In this document: positions 10,001 to 19,561 of the stretch, piece after piece
Layout: each line of letters opens with the position of its first letter
Numbering within the stretch: position 1 is the first letter of the stretch
Assembly (NCBI RefSeq): GCF_029784135.1
Contig: NC_073745.1
Location: 102,938,125 to 103,002,124 of the forward strand
Reading direction: 5' to 3'
Origin: Toxorhynchites rutilus septentrionalis
Lineage: Eukaryota > Arthropoda > Insecta > Diptera > Culicidae
Length of the DNA: 64,000 bases
Position numbers and translations under genes: made by a program
The notes under the pieces: model-generated
Database searches by the model: none
What the model was told of the DNA's origin: nothing
What the model saw: only the letters and a program-made list of their open reading frames with translations

Positions 10001-11097
10001 ATATCTGCACTGTGTGTTGCCCAGGTACGACAACTGCGCGAGTACTTCGCAGAACGCGCCAACCAAAACGCGCTATACCGGGCTGTCTGCGCCGCCGACA
10101 GAGGATACAGCGCTCTGCACTTGGCGCAAGCGGAGTACCAACTCAACTGCAATCTGCAGACAGTGGAGGAGAAGATTGCAGCTTGGAAGCAGAAGGCAGT
10201 GCATGGTGCCCACCCCCATCAACTGGACCGGCCACACGTCGACAAGGCCGCATCTAATCTGTGGCTAACGCGTGGTGAACTCTCTTCAGTAGTAGAAGCC
10301 GACATGATAGCCATCCAGGACAGGATAATGCCGACGAGAAACTGCAGGCGGTACGTCTGGCATCAAGACGTTGATGACATTTGCCGGATGTGTCATCAAC
10401 CAGGTGAAAACATAGAGCACATTATGGGAGGCTGTCCCGTTTTGGCCAACGCAGCCTACACCGAGCGCCACAACAACGTGGCCCGTATTGTTCATCGACA
10501 ACTGGCGCTCCAATGTGCTCTACTGGAAGACAACGTACCAAACTACCGGTACCTGCCTGCACCTGTCCTGGAAAATGACCGTTTCAAGCTGTACTGGGAT
10601 CGCACTGTTCTGACCGACCTCTCGATCCACCACAACCGGCCAGATATAATGGTTTACGACAAGAGCGACCGCAAAGTCACCATCATCGATGTCGCTATTC
10701 CACTGAACCAGAATCTGGAGGAGACCCACGGTCGCAAAATCTGCAAGTACCGACCATTGGCCGTGGAGCTCAAGGAACTGTGGGGGCTAAGGGAGGTCCC
10801 AAGAATTGTTCCAGTCGTTCTCTCTGGAACTGGAATTGTCCCGAAGACACTTCTGGAAGCGCTAAAGGTGTTGAATATGGAGAAGGAATTGGCCGGCATC
10901 CAAAAGTCGGTCATCCTTAGCACCTGCGCGATTGTCCGACAATTTCTCGGTCAGGACTGAAACAGCACGAGCATGCAGATACGTGCATTCCGCAGAGCCT
11001 AGTCCCCCTTTGGCATTCAGAAGCCCGGGGGCAGGTGAAAATTCTGGCTAGGTTCGCCTAGTTAAGAAGTGAGATAAGTCTGCCAAAAAAAAAAAAA
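7021..11097 (+). mobile_element. R4/Dong-like retrotransposon, copy 3 (full length)
   Basis: Begins GGTTCTCAAATGGGG at 7021, directly after the poly(A) of copy 2, and ends in an A-tail at 11085-11097. A 277-bp 5' leader precedes the ORF start and a ~120-bp 3' UTR follows it. The same start sequence is seen at 11101 (copy 4) and 31106 (copy 5), which fixes the 5' end. No target duplication can be defined because both flanks are R4 sequence. Confidence 0.92.
7298..10960 (+). CDS. R4-like retrotransposon polyprotein, intact (reference copy)
   Basis: 1220 aa. Residues ~90-170 (WTHEMNEFVIRAYY onward) form a helical, Arg-rich Myb/HTH-like block expected to bind DNA, as in R4/Dong elements. No C2H2 fingers are seen, unlike R2. 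The RT spans ~430-800, with YIDYRKAYD, GIFQGDSFSPL and FYMDD (catalytic Asp 727-728). The zinc knuckle has C1029, C1032, H1041, C1046. The restriction-like endonuclease has RPD (D1116), IID (D1131) and the RKICKY block. The family nicks a target and primes cDNA from the nick. Clade assignment to R4/Dong rather than another restriction-like-endonuclease clade rests on this architecture and is not verified by search. The frame is open upstream to ATG 7127, a possible alternative start. Confidence 0.9.
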   Translation: MELRSRRIIRMRSPEEGPRTGAGPGTGVRASGQRLEGDVQERATSRVQPEELPPHGNSSHRHHPRNAAPTRRVVTARRQSSTLVGTTRCRIMWTHEMNEFVIRAYYICTALETDMSGRPRILTMFEEAYPEFVGRLDQNAMNARRRAIVRNNMLSQTQIDEIKQQVQREISSRNNRASDVSRRSSVRLSNSFASGARESAPVEATVQQPPEPEDPQPDQQLLRDLVFHYDEAISQFRDTDPLSRPRIPKLQYSRRLTSAVKLMNEHVLPLHLVDAENMEELQLKVYCAAVATAKSLGYRIRPRGGLLQHLRERREPPWRRRLEQRILNKRAAIGRLMAYKRGSRSVKLCRQVAVIVRPTELRQLGAHQLTEKLDTLVQQLSVLTKRLKRYSDSAKRQEQNRMFRDNEKAFYDHISDEKPDYREGLPDISDVTNFWAGIWETPVEHRDGQMWLRREEESCGEIGEMPAIIVGENDVREASRYLRNWAAPGPDGVQNFWHKKLTVAHPKIAECFNKVLRDPHNLPEFATRGVTFLLPKDSNTLNPSKYRPITCLSSLYKILSSIITAKVSAHCEQHHIIAEEQKGCRKNTHGCKDQAIIDAAIVGQAVYNQRNLSMAYIDYRKAYDSIPHSFLVRVLELYKIDPFVVRFLQHAMRQWSTSLHLSDGENVLQSRTLQIKRGIFQGDSFSPLWFCLALNPLSRTLNRNGHGYKIRYGDGAHEEVTHTFYMDDLKVYADSRQRLGVAIRVVEDISRDICMEFGLDKCRCVHLLKGQLTESGGYEVYDGEFIRDMVRGESYKYLGFRQLTGIRHSDIKTELRDKFLSRVNCVLRTFLNAGNKVRAINTFAVPLLTFSFGVVKWSKTDLEDLERRMRKAFKEAGMHHPQSALERVSLPRKEGGLGIVDISALCVAQVRQLREYFAERANQNALYRAVCAADRGYSALHLAQAEYQLNCNLQTVEEKIAAWKQKAVHGAHPHQLDRPHVDKAASNLWLTRGELSSVVEADMIAIQDRIMPTRNCRRYVWHQDVDDICRMCHQPGENIEHIMGGCPVLANAAYTERHNNVARIVHRQLALQCALLEDNVPNYRYLPAPVLENDRFKLYWDRTVLTDLSIHHNRPDIMVYDKSDRKVTIIDVAIPLNQNLEETHGRKICKYRPLAVELKELWGLREVPRIVPVVLSGTGIVPKTLLEALKVLNMEKELAGIQKSVILSTCAIVRQFLGQD

Positions 11098-11100
11098 GTT

Positions 11101-14100
11101 GGTTCTCAAATGGGGATCAACATAGGGTAGGAGCCTGCCTGTTGGTCTCAAATGTTCCTATCTCACGCCTCCACGAAGATCATATGACGACATTTTTAGA
11201 TCGGGCGTGAACTGGAAACACACACCTGGTCTTGGCTCCGAGAACGGGTGTCGAAAGTGGCTAAGTGAGGGGGTGCGAGCGAGTCAGAGCGCTATATCTC
11301 TCCCGGGGAAGGCCTCCCGGGTCATGGAGGCCTTGCCAACCCGCTGTCTCCCGGGCAAAGGAGATACACCCAATAAAATGGAGCTACGATCACGAAGAAT
11401 AATTAGGATGCGATCACCCGAGGAGGGTCCCCGAACTGGAGCTGGTCCTGGAACGGGCGTAAGAGCGAGCGGCCAGCGGCTGGAGGGCGATGTGCAAGAG
11501 CGGGCCACCAGCCGGGTTCAACCCGAAGAGCTACCGCCACACGGAAACAGCAGCCATCGACATCACCCAAGAAACGCTGCGCCTACGAGGCGTGTTGTGA
11601 CTGCCAGACGGCAGTCGTCCACACTCGTGGGTACCACTAGGCGCCGGATCATGTGGACACACGAAATGAATGAATTCGTGATCCGCGCCTATTACATCTG
11701 CACTGCTTTGGAGACGGACATGAGCGGTCGCCCTCGAATACTCGCAATGTTCGAGGAAGCGTATCCAGAGTTCGTCGGGAGGCTTGACCAAAACGCGATG
11801 AACGCGAGGCGTAGAGCGATTGTACGCAACAATATGCTCTCCCAAACGCAAGTCGACGAGATCAAGCAGCAGGTGCAGAGAGAACTAAGCTCCAGAACAA
11901 GCAGAGCAAGCGATGTGTCGAGACGAAGTTCAGTACGGCTGAGCAATTCATTCGCGAGTGGGGCACGCGAATCAGCACCAGTGGAGGCCACAGTACAACA
12001 ACCCCCTGAGCCGGAAGATCCACAGCCAGATCAACAACTACTACGCGATCTGGTCTTCCATTACGACGAGGCGATCTCACAGTTCCGCGACACGGACCCT
12101 TTGTCGCGCCCCAGGATCCCGAAGTTGCAGCATTCCCGCAGGCTGACAAGTGCAGTAAAGCTCATGAACGAGCACGTTCTTCCGCTGCACTTGGTTGATG
12201 CTGAGAACATGGAGGAGCTGCAACTGAAAGTTTACTGTGCTGCTGTGGCGACCGCCAAAAGTTTAGGATACCGTATTAGGCCAAGAGGCGGACTGCTCCA
12301 ACATCTCCGTGAAAGGCGTGAGCCTCCATGGCGAAGGAGATTGGAGCAACGGATCCTAAACAAGCGCGCCGCAATTGGAAGACTGATGGCGTACAAAAGA
12401 GGCAGCAGATCGGCGAAATTATGTCGCCAAGTTGCTGTGATCGTGCGGCCTACTGAACTTCGCCAGCTGGGAGCTCACCAGCTGACGGAAAAACTCGACA
12501 CACTGGTACAGCAATTGAGCGTCCTAACTAAACGGCTGAAACGTTACTCTGACTCTGCAAAGCGCCAGGAACAAAATCGGATGTTCAGAGATAACGAAAA
12601 AGCGTTCTACGACCACATTAGCGACGAGAAGCCCGACTACCGCGAAGGTTTGCCAGATATTAGCGATGTGACGAACTTCTGGGCTGGTATTTGGGAGACC
12701 CCAGTAGAACATCGCGACGGGCAAATGTGGTTAAGACGGGAGGAGGAGAGTTGTGGTGAAATTGGAGAGATGCCAGCTATCATCGTCGGAGAGAACGATG
12801 TCCGCGAAGCCTCGCGGTACCTGAGGAACTGGGCAGCACCGGGCCCCGATGGTGTCCAGAACTTTTGGCACAAGAAGCTGACCGTCGCACATCCAAAGAT
12901 AGCTGAGTGCTTCAACAAGGTGCTACGTGACCCACACAACCTTCCTGAATTCGCCACCCGTGGCGTCACCTTCCTCCTCCCGAAAGACAACAACACATTG
13001 AACCCATCAAAGTACAGACCGATAACGTGCCTATCGAGTCTGTACAAAATACTGAGCAGCATAATTACCGCCAAAGTTTCTGCTCACTGCGAACAGCATC
13101 ACATCATCGCAGAAGAGCAGAAAGGATGCAGGAAAAATACGCATGGCTGCAAAGACCAGGCCATCATCGACGCAGCCATAGTCGGCCAGGCGGTATATAA
13201 CCAGCGGAACCTAAGTATGGCCTACATCGATTACAGGAAGGCTTATGACTCCATACCTCACTCGTTTCTCGTCCGGGTATTGGAGCTCTACAAAATTGAT
13301 CCCGTCGTCGTTAGGTTCCTGCAGCATGCGATGAGGCAGTGGAGTACGTCCCTGCACCTCAGTGATGGGGAAAATGTGTTGCAGTCTAGAACGCTGCAGA
13401 TAAAGAGGGGGATATTCCAAGGCGACTCTTTCAGCCCGCTTTGGTTTTGTCTGGCACTGAACCCCCTCAGTAGGACGCTCAATAGAAACGGTCATGGCTA
13501 TAAAATAAGGTATGGCGACGGCGCCCACGAAGAAGTGACCCATACCTTTTACATGGACGATCTCAAGGTCTACGCTGATTCACGTCAGCGTCTAGGTGTA
13601 GCTATCCGGGTTGTCGAAGACATAAGCAGGGACATCTGTATGGAGTTCGGCCTCGACAAGTGTCGCTGTGTCCACCTGCTGAAAGGACAACTTACCGAAT
13701 CCGGAGGCTACGAGGTCTATGACGGCGAGTTTATAAGAGACATGGTTCGTGGCGAATCCTATAAATATCTTGGATTCCGACAGCTCACCGGGATTCGCCA
13801 CTCCGACATCAAGACGGAGCTGCGAGACAAGTTCTTGAGTCGAGTGAACTGTGTCCTGAGGACTTTCCTCAACGCGGGGAACAAGGTACGCGCGATCAAC
13901 ACATTCGCGGTTCCCCTGCTGACCTTCAGTTTTGGTGTAGTCAAATGGAGCAAAACTAACCTAGAGGACCTTGAGAGGAGGATGAGGAAAGCATTCAAAG
14001 AGGCCGGAATGCACCATCCTCAATCGGCACTGGAGAGAGTTTCACTACCACGCAAAGAAGGGGGACTTGGAATCGTCGACATTTCTGCACTGTGTGTTGC

Positions 14101-15187
14101 CCAGGTACGACAACTGCGCGAGTACTTCGCAGAACGCGCCAACCAAAACGCGCTATACCGGGCTGTCTGCGCCGCCGACAGAGGATACAGCGCTCTGCAC
14201 TTGGCGCAAGCGGAGTACCAACTCAACTGCAATCTGCAGACAGTGGAGGAGAAGATTGCAGCTTGGAAGCAGAAGGCAGTGCATGGTGCCCACCCCCATC
14301 AACTGGACCGGCCACACGTCGACAAGGCCGCATCTAATCTGTGGCTAACGCGTGGTGAACTCTCTTCAGTAGTAGAAGCCGACATGATAGCCATCCAGGA
14401 CAGGATAATGCCGACGAGAAACTGCAGGCGGTACGTCTGGCATCAAGACGTTGATGACATTTGCCGGATGTGCCATCAACCAGGTGAAAACATAGAGCAC
14501 ATTATGGGAGGCTGTCCCGTTTTGGCCAACGCAGCCTACACCGAGCGCCACAACAACGTGGCCCGTATTGTTCATCGACAACTGGCGCTCCAATGTGCTC
14601 TACTGGAAGACAACGTACCAAACTACCGGTACCTGCCTGCACCTGTCCTGGAAAATGACCGTTTCAAGCTGTACTGGGATCGCACTGTTCTGACCGACCT
14701 CTCGATCCACCACAACCGCCCAGATATAATGGTTTACGACAAGAGCGACCGCAAAGTCACCATCATCGATGTCGCTATTCCACTGAACCAGAATCTGGAG
14801 GAGACCCACGGTCGCAAAATCTGCAAGTACCGACCATTGGCCGTGGAGCTCAAGGAACTGTGGGGGCTAAGGGAGGTCCCAAGAATTGTTCCAGTCGTTC
14901 TCTCTGGAACTGGAATTATCCCGAAGACACTTCTGGAAGCGCTAAAGGTGTTGAACATCGAGAAGGAATTGGCCGGCATCCAAAAGTCGGTCATCCTTAG
15001 CACCTGCGCGATTGTCCGACAATTCCTCGGTCAGGACTAAAACAGCACGAGCATGCAGATACGTGCATTCCGCAGAGCCTAGTCCCCCTTTGGCATTCAG
15101 AAGCCCGGGGGCAGGTGAAAATTCTGGCTAGGTTCGCCTAGTTAAGAAGTGAGATAAGTCTGCCAAAAAAAAAAAAAAAAAAAAAAA
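11101..15187 (+). mobile_element. R4/Dong-like retrotransposon, copy 4 (full length, array 3' end)
   Basis: Starts at 11101, three bases (GTT) after the A-tail of copy 3, and ends with ~22 A at 15187. The next base begins the stop codon of a minus-strand Jockey ORF2 (CTA at 15188-15190), so this is the right edge of the array against foreign DNA. Its sequence is a patchwork of the other copies (see findings). Confidence 0.92.
11378..15040 (+). CDS. R4-like retrotransposon polyprotein, intact
   Basis: 1220 aa, ATG 11378 to TAA 15040, open upstream to 11207. All catalytic motifs are as in copy 3. The N-terminal block carries RILAMFEEA, TQVDEI and RELSSRTSRAS, shared with copy 5 but not with copies 2 and 3. 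The C-terminal third carries LSFQQ-side silent sites, TNLEDLE and IIPKTLL/NIEKE, shared with copy 1. KDNNTL is private. No disabling change is seen. Confidence 0.88.
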   Translation: MELRSRRIIRMRSPEEGPRTGAGPGTGVRASGQRLEGDVQERATSRVQPEELPPHGNSSHRHHPRNAAPTRRVVTARRQSSTLVGTTRRRIMWTHEMNEFVIRAYYICTALETDMSGRPRILAMFEEAYPEFVGRLDQNAMNARRRAIVRNNMLSQTQVDEIKQQVQRELSSRTSRASDVSRRSSVRLSNSFASGARESAPVEATVQQPPEPEDPQPDQQLLRDLVFHYDEAISQFRDTDPLSRPRIPKLQHSRRLTSAVKLMNEHVLPLHLVDAENMEELQLKVYCAAVATAKSLGYRIRPRGGLLQHLRERREPPWRRRLEQRILNKRAAIGRLMAYKRGSRSAKLCRQVAVIVRPTELRQLGAHQLTEKLDTLVQQLSVLTKRLKRYSDSAKRQEQNRMFRDNEKAFYDHISDEKPDYREGLPDISDVTNFWAGIWETPVEHRDGQMWLRREEESCGEIGEMPAIIVGENDVREASRYLRNWAAPGPDGVQNFWHKKLTVAHPKIAECFNKVLRDPHNLPEFATRGVTFLLPKDNNTLNPSKYRPITCLSSLYKILSSIITAKVSAHCEQHHIIAEEQKGCRKNTHGCKDQAIIDAAIVGQAVYNQRNLSMAYIDYRKAYDSIPHSFLVRVLELYKIDPVVVRFLQHAMRQWSTSLHLSDGENVLQSRTLQIKRGIFQGDSFSPLWFCLALNPLSRTLNRNGHGYKIRYGDGAHEEVTHTFYMDDLKVYADSRQRLGVAIRVVEDISRDICMEFGLDKCRCVHLLKGQLTESGGYEVYDGEFIRDMVRGESYKYLGFRQLTGIRHSDIKTELRDKFLSRVNCVLRTFLNAGNKVRAINTFAVPLLTFSFGVVKWSKTNLEDLERRMRKAFKEAGMHHPQSALERVSLPRKEGGLGIVDISALCVAQVRQLREYFAERANQNALYRAVCAADRGYSALHLAQAEYQLNCNLQTVEEKIAAWKQKAVHGAHPHQLDRPHVDKAASNLWLTRGELSSVVEADMIAIQDRIMPTRNCRRYVWHQDVDDICRMCHQPGENIEHIMGGCPVLANAAYTERHNNVARIVHRQLALQCALLEDNVPNYRYLPAPVLENDRFKLYWDRTVLTDLSIHHNRPDIMVYDKSDRKVTIIDVAIPLNQNLEETHGRKICKYRPLAVELKELWGLREVPRIVPVVLSGTGIIPKTLLEALKVLNIEKELAGIQKSVILSTCAIVRQFLGQD

Positions 15188-18100
15188 CTAATTTGGAAAT
15201 AGACCTCTTATAAGGTGGAATTCAGACATACTTGAGCTTGTTCTAAGTTTGTTAAGTTTCTCGGAGATTATTTCTGTAATTTGCTTAATTTCAGCTAGTC
15301 TGTGTACAAAATTAGTGGGTGTTCTTGTGTAAAGATTTAATATAATTTTCAGAAATCTATTTTGAATTATTTGAACCTTTTTCAAATGACTATTTGCACA
15401 TTTCATCCATATTGGACATCCATACAGCAGCACGGGTTGTACTATTTGTCTGTATATTGCTAATTTATTTATCTTGGAGAGTTTCGACTTTCGGTTTATT
15501 AGCGGGTACAGCTTCTTCAGTAAAATTAAACACTTATCCACAGTAGCTTCGATGTGATGTTTAAATGTCAGCTTCGGTTCCCGGAATAAATCGCCACAGA
15601 AAACGACTGCAACAGAAACCACCGCTTATAAAATGTGTAGTAGGCTATAAATATTGTGGCGCGGTATTGTATTTCAAAACAAGAATTAACCGGGCAAACG
15701 TATCGCCCCAGGCAAACGTAACGCCCCGGGCAGACGTATACCGTCCGACGCTCGCTAGAGCTCGGTCGGACATTGCTAAAGGATCGTATCCTATGTTTCA
15801 AACTAACCGGGCAATCAGTGGATCCCAGGTTTGCGTGCGAGACACCGCCGCTTCCGACGGCGGGTCGGCGGTGGACTCGGATTGCGTCATCTTGGCGGCA
15901 TGGGCCGCCTCGATTCCTTATCCTCGCCAAATGGGGACTTCGTCCCCATTACATTGTCCTCAGAATAAATTTCGAAAAACGAGAACAAGAGAATAAATTT
16001 ATAATAGAAATGTGAGGCACATGATGTTTTTCCCGCGCCAAATATTTCTAGCCTACTACACTTTTTCTAAGCGGTTGTTTCTGTTGCAGTTGTTTACTGT
16101 GGCGATTTATTCCGGTCACCGTCAGCTTCCTATCCAGCACTACACCAAGATAGCGCACTTCGGTGGACCACGGAATATTTTGTCCAAACACAGTTAATTC
16201 CTCAGGTGGGTTCAGGAGTATTTTTCTGTTTCTATGCGGAAACAAAATAGCTTTCGTTTTCGAAATATTCACGCAGACCTTCCACGATCGCAAGTAGTTT
16301 ACGTAAGCGTTGAGTCCATTCTGCAAGTTGTTAGTCAGATGATTTATGCATCTACCATTATAAATAATGGCAGAGTCATCAGCAAACAACGAAATCTGTC
16401 CATTGTTTGGAAGAGGCGGTATGTCAGAGGTATATAAGTTGTATAGAAGTGGTCCCATTATACTTCCTTGTGGAACTCCGGCAACAACGTCGTATGCAAG
16501 TGATAACATGCCATTCGTGAACACCTTGGAAGTGCGATGTTCCAGATAACTGCGAATCATTTTTGTTAGATATGTCGGAAAATTGTACCGCACTAGTTTG
16601 AAAACGAGACCTTTGTGCCACACATTGTCGAATGCTTTCTCGACGTCTAAAAGCGCCATAACCGTCGTTTTTGAAATTTCTTTGTTCCTTGTGATGATGT
16701 TTTTCAATCTCAACAGCTGATGAGTTGTGGAGTGTCCTCGACGAAAACCAAATTGTTCTGGAAGTATGATATTGTTCTGTTCGGAGTAACTAAGCACACG
16801 ACTTTGAATTGATTTCTCTAAAATTTTACTTAGTGAAGATAACAAGCTTATCGGCCTATAACTTTTTGGACAAGTGGGGTCCTTCCCAGGCTTCAATACT
16901 GGAATCACCTTGGCCAATTTCCATTGGGTCGGAAAATAGCCAATGAAGAAACAACCATTGAAGATTTTTTCAAGGAGGACTAATGCTTTAGGACCCAATT
17001 TTTTCAGCACTAAGTTGAATATTGCATCAAATCCAGGAGCTTTCATGTTTCTGGAGCATTTGATGTTGGTTTTTATTTCTTCGGTCGTGACTCTATGATC
17101 GAGGGAAAAATCATTCGGAGTATTCTCTAATTGCTGGATGGTTGCTAATACATCTGCCTCAAACGGGCTAGCAATATTGTTACCCAATGCATGAGCTGAG
17201 CTGAAATTGTTCGCGAACATGTTTGCCTTTTCAAGTGGAGTGATAATAATACCATTTGTACTATTCAGCGGAGGAATCGGTTTACGCCTGTTTTTGAGAA
17301 TTTTCGTTACTCGCCAGAAGGGCTGAGAATAGTTCCCCAAGTTTTTCATTTCTTCATTGAAATGCGTGTTTTTCAAACTATTTAGTCTCGATTGGATGAT
17401 TCTGGTGAGATTTTTGTAAACATATTTACTGTTTGTACAATTCGTGCGCTGATACTGTCTTCTCACTGTGTTTCGGATGCTAATTAGTCGTTTCGTGGTA
17501 ATATCAATATTGATGAACTTACATGTTACAGGTATCAGAGGAATAAAGCGCTCCTCGGCTTCTTCGATGAGTCGCGTAAAGGAATCAAGTGCTAACTCAA
17601 TATGTTCAGTTGTTTCCACCGTTGCGTTTTCGTTGATACGTTGTTCTATATATCGCTGGAACTGCATCCAATCTACTCGATGATAATTTTTTCTTAGCAT
17701 ACGATGGTGATACACTGCTAAATTTATTTCTGCAACCACAGGAAGATGATCTGATGAAAGTGCGGAGATTGTCTTAGGCATCGACATGCTTTCCGCGATG
17801 TTTGTCAGGAAAATATCAAGCGTTGAACCAATTCCAGCATGGGAGAAGTAAGTTGGTGAATCTGGGTGGAGCACTACATATTCTCCGTGTGAAGCATCGT
17901 CTGCTAATAAACGACCGTTGTTATTGTTGGTGATGTTTCCCCATAACGTGTATCGGGCGTTTAAATCACCAGTTACGAGGAACTTGCCGGAACGGCGAGT
18001 CAGCTTGTGAAGATCATTCTTGAAGTGCAAAGACAGTCCATTGGTAGAGCTGGTTTGTTTAGGACAGTACGCTGAGATGATTGTGATTGGGGAACTGTCG

Positions 18101-18393
18101 AGGAGCAGTTCAATTCCAACAGCTTCAATAATGCGGGTTTGGAATGATGGTAAACTCTGGAACTTAATGCCTTTTCTGATCGCAAGTGCGACGCCTCCTT
18201 TTGTGGCAGTAATGCGATCGAGGCGGACGATATTGTATTGTGGTAAGGAGAAACTAACATTGGGCTTCAGATGTGTTTCGGTGATGGATACTACATCAAT
18301 TTCATTCTCCAGTAGAAATTCAGCGGTTTCTAGTTTCTTACCTGCTATAGAGCAAGCGTTCCAGTTAAGGATTTTCAGCGAGAATTCGACCAT
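15188..18393 (-). pseudogene. Jockey-like ORF2 (endonuclease-reverse transcriptase), split by a MITE
   Basis: Starts MVEFSLKILNWNACS at 18393. The APE endonuclease domain fills the first ~220 residues (NWNACS, TETHL, TGDLNAR, SSDHLPV), and the RT follows with PISLLSSLSKILEK, AGVPQGS and LFADD. The frame leaves element sequence at 16120, within the LDRKLT segment after the RT core, and stops inside the MITE at 16048. The rest of the C-terminus (LTFKHHIEATVDK onward) resumes at 15575 and runs to the TAG at 15188. Apart from the insertion, I see no stop in either part, so inactivation may be recent. Confidence 0.85.
15576..16120. mobile_element. 545-bp MITE with long inverted ends and 9-bp target duplication
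   Basis: The ends are inverted copies of ~80 bp starting GGT(T/G)(C/A)CCGGAATAAA and continuing through shared CGCCACAG, CTGCAACAGAAAC and GTAGTAGGCT stretches. GTCAGCTTC occurs immediately outside both ends (15567-15575 and 16121-16129). The interior is GC-richer, with repeated AACGTA-CGCCCC-GGCA units at 15697-15740, and encodes nothing convincing. A 9-bp duplication would fit a Mutator-like origin (family range 8-11 bp), but no transposase is present to prove it. Confidence 0.8.
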
Positions 18394-19561
18394 GGTGATA
18401 GTAAAAAGTCATCATAACTGCGACTTGTTCATTGTTGGTTGCACAAGCTCTCGTACGACGATCAAGTTCTATAAACAGACTTGCCAGTTGTTCCATCGTA
18501 TAAAGTTCATTTGGAGCGGGCGCACCGCAAACTTGTGCAAATGTTTTATAACCTGGAGGTTGGGAATCCTTGTTCGACGCATTTGTTGTTGCATTATTGT
18601 GGTGTGATTGGACCGAATTAGATTTGCGTTGGTCAGCTATTAGTGCCGGAAAAGAATTTATATCAAAGCTGGGCTCTTTTCTAATTTTCGTTGTTGGGCG
18701 GTTACGAGCGGCAACTTGCTGTCTGAAACGGATATAGTCGGCCCGTTTTGGACACTCTCTATTCATTGAAAAATGGGCTTCTCCACAATTTACACAAGGA
18801 TTTTTGGCTTCAGGTGTGAGGCAGTCTCTAGTAGGGTGATTTCCACCGCAAGAGGCACATCGCGCGTTAATGTGGCAATTCCTTCCTCCATGCCCAAAAT
18901 TGAGACAGTTAGAACACTGTGTAACATCTCGATGTTTTGGCTTGTATTTGTCCCAGTTAATGGCGAAGTTGAAAATAGCTTTTATTCCAGACAGTTCTTG
19001 AAACGTTGTTCCCCGTTGGAAGTGGACGAGGTATAATTGGTCGCGATATTTATGCTCCGTGTTATGTCTTTTAATTTTGTAGATGTTTATCGGTTTGAGG
19101 TTAGATTCTTTCAGAGATATAATTAGATCATTTGTATCAAGATCGGGTAAACCACGTAGGATCACTTTAAACGGTTTATCGGCCACTAAATCATGTGTAA
19201 AATACTGCACTTTTTTCCGCTTCAAATACTCCTCCACTGCTTTATAGTTGGGTGTCGATGTGACGATGATTTTGTAACCGTCTGTGCAAAGACGAATCGT
19301 AGCCTTCAGACCTCTTGAAACCAGTAGGTTGATATCCTTTTGAAAATTTTCCGGGAAACCCTTTGTGTAAAAGGGTGGCAATTTCTCCTTTTTTTCTATT
19401 CCCTCTTCCGGGAGCAATGCATACGGATTATGACTCAACAATTTTTTGCTGCTCGATGACTCACCATCAGCACTGTCACCCTCCCCACCGGGGGGCAGAG
19501 GTCGTTTACCAGAGTGGCCTTTGCCGAGGCCTGACTTTCCCATCGCAGGGGAGACGAACAA
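18365..19561 (-). CDS. Jockey-like ORF1 (gag-like nucleic-acid binding protein)
   Basis: 398 aa if translation starts at 19561; a second Met, with MGKSG, lies at 19543. The N-terminus is basic and Ser/Gly-rich. The middle (~residues 70-215) matches the PRE_C2HC-type region found before zinc knuckles in arthropod Jockey ORF1s. Three CCHC knuckles follow at ~220-285 (CSNCLNFGHGGRNC, CASCGGNHPTRDC, CVNCGEAHFSMNREC). The protein binds element RNA in the family. Its last 29 bases overlap the start of ORF2 in another frame. The ORF is intact. Confidence 0.85.
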   Translation of the reverse strand: MFVSPAMGKSGLGKGHSGKRPLPPGGEGDSADGESSSSKKLLSHNPYALLPEEGIEKKEKLPPFYTKGFPENFQKDINLLVSRGLKATIRLCTDGYKIIVTSTPNYKAVEEYLKRKKVQYFTHDLVADKPFKVILRGLPDLDTNDLIISLKESNLKPINIYKIKRHNTEHKYRDQLYLVHFQRGTTFQELSGIKAIFNFAINWDKYKPKHRDVTQCSNCLNFGHGGRNCHINARCASCGGNHPTRDCLTPEAKNPCVNCGEAHFSMNRECPKRADYIRFRQQVAARNRPTTKIRKEPSFDINSFPALIADQRKSNSVQSHHNNATTNASNKDSQPPGYKTFAQVCGAPAPNELYTMEQLASLFIELDRRTRACATNNEQVAVMMTFYYHHGRILAENP

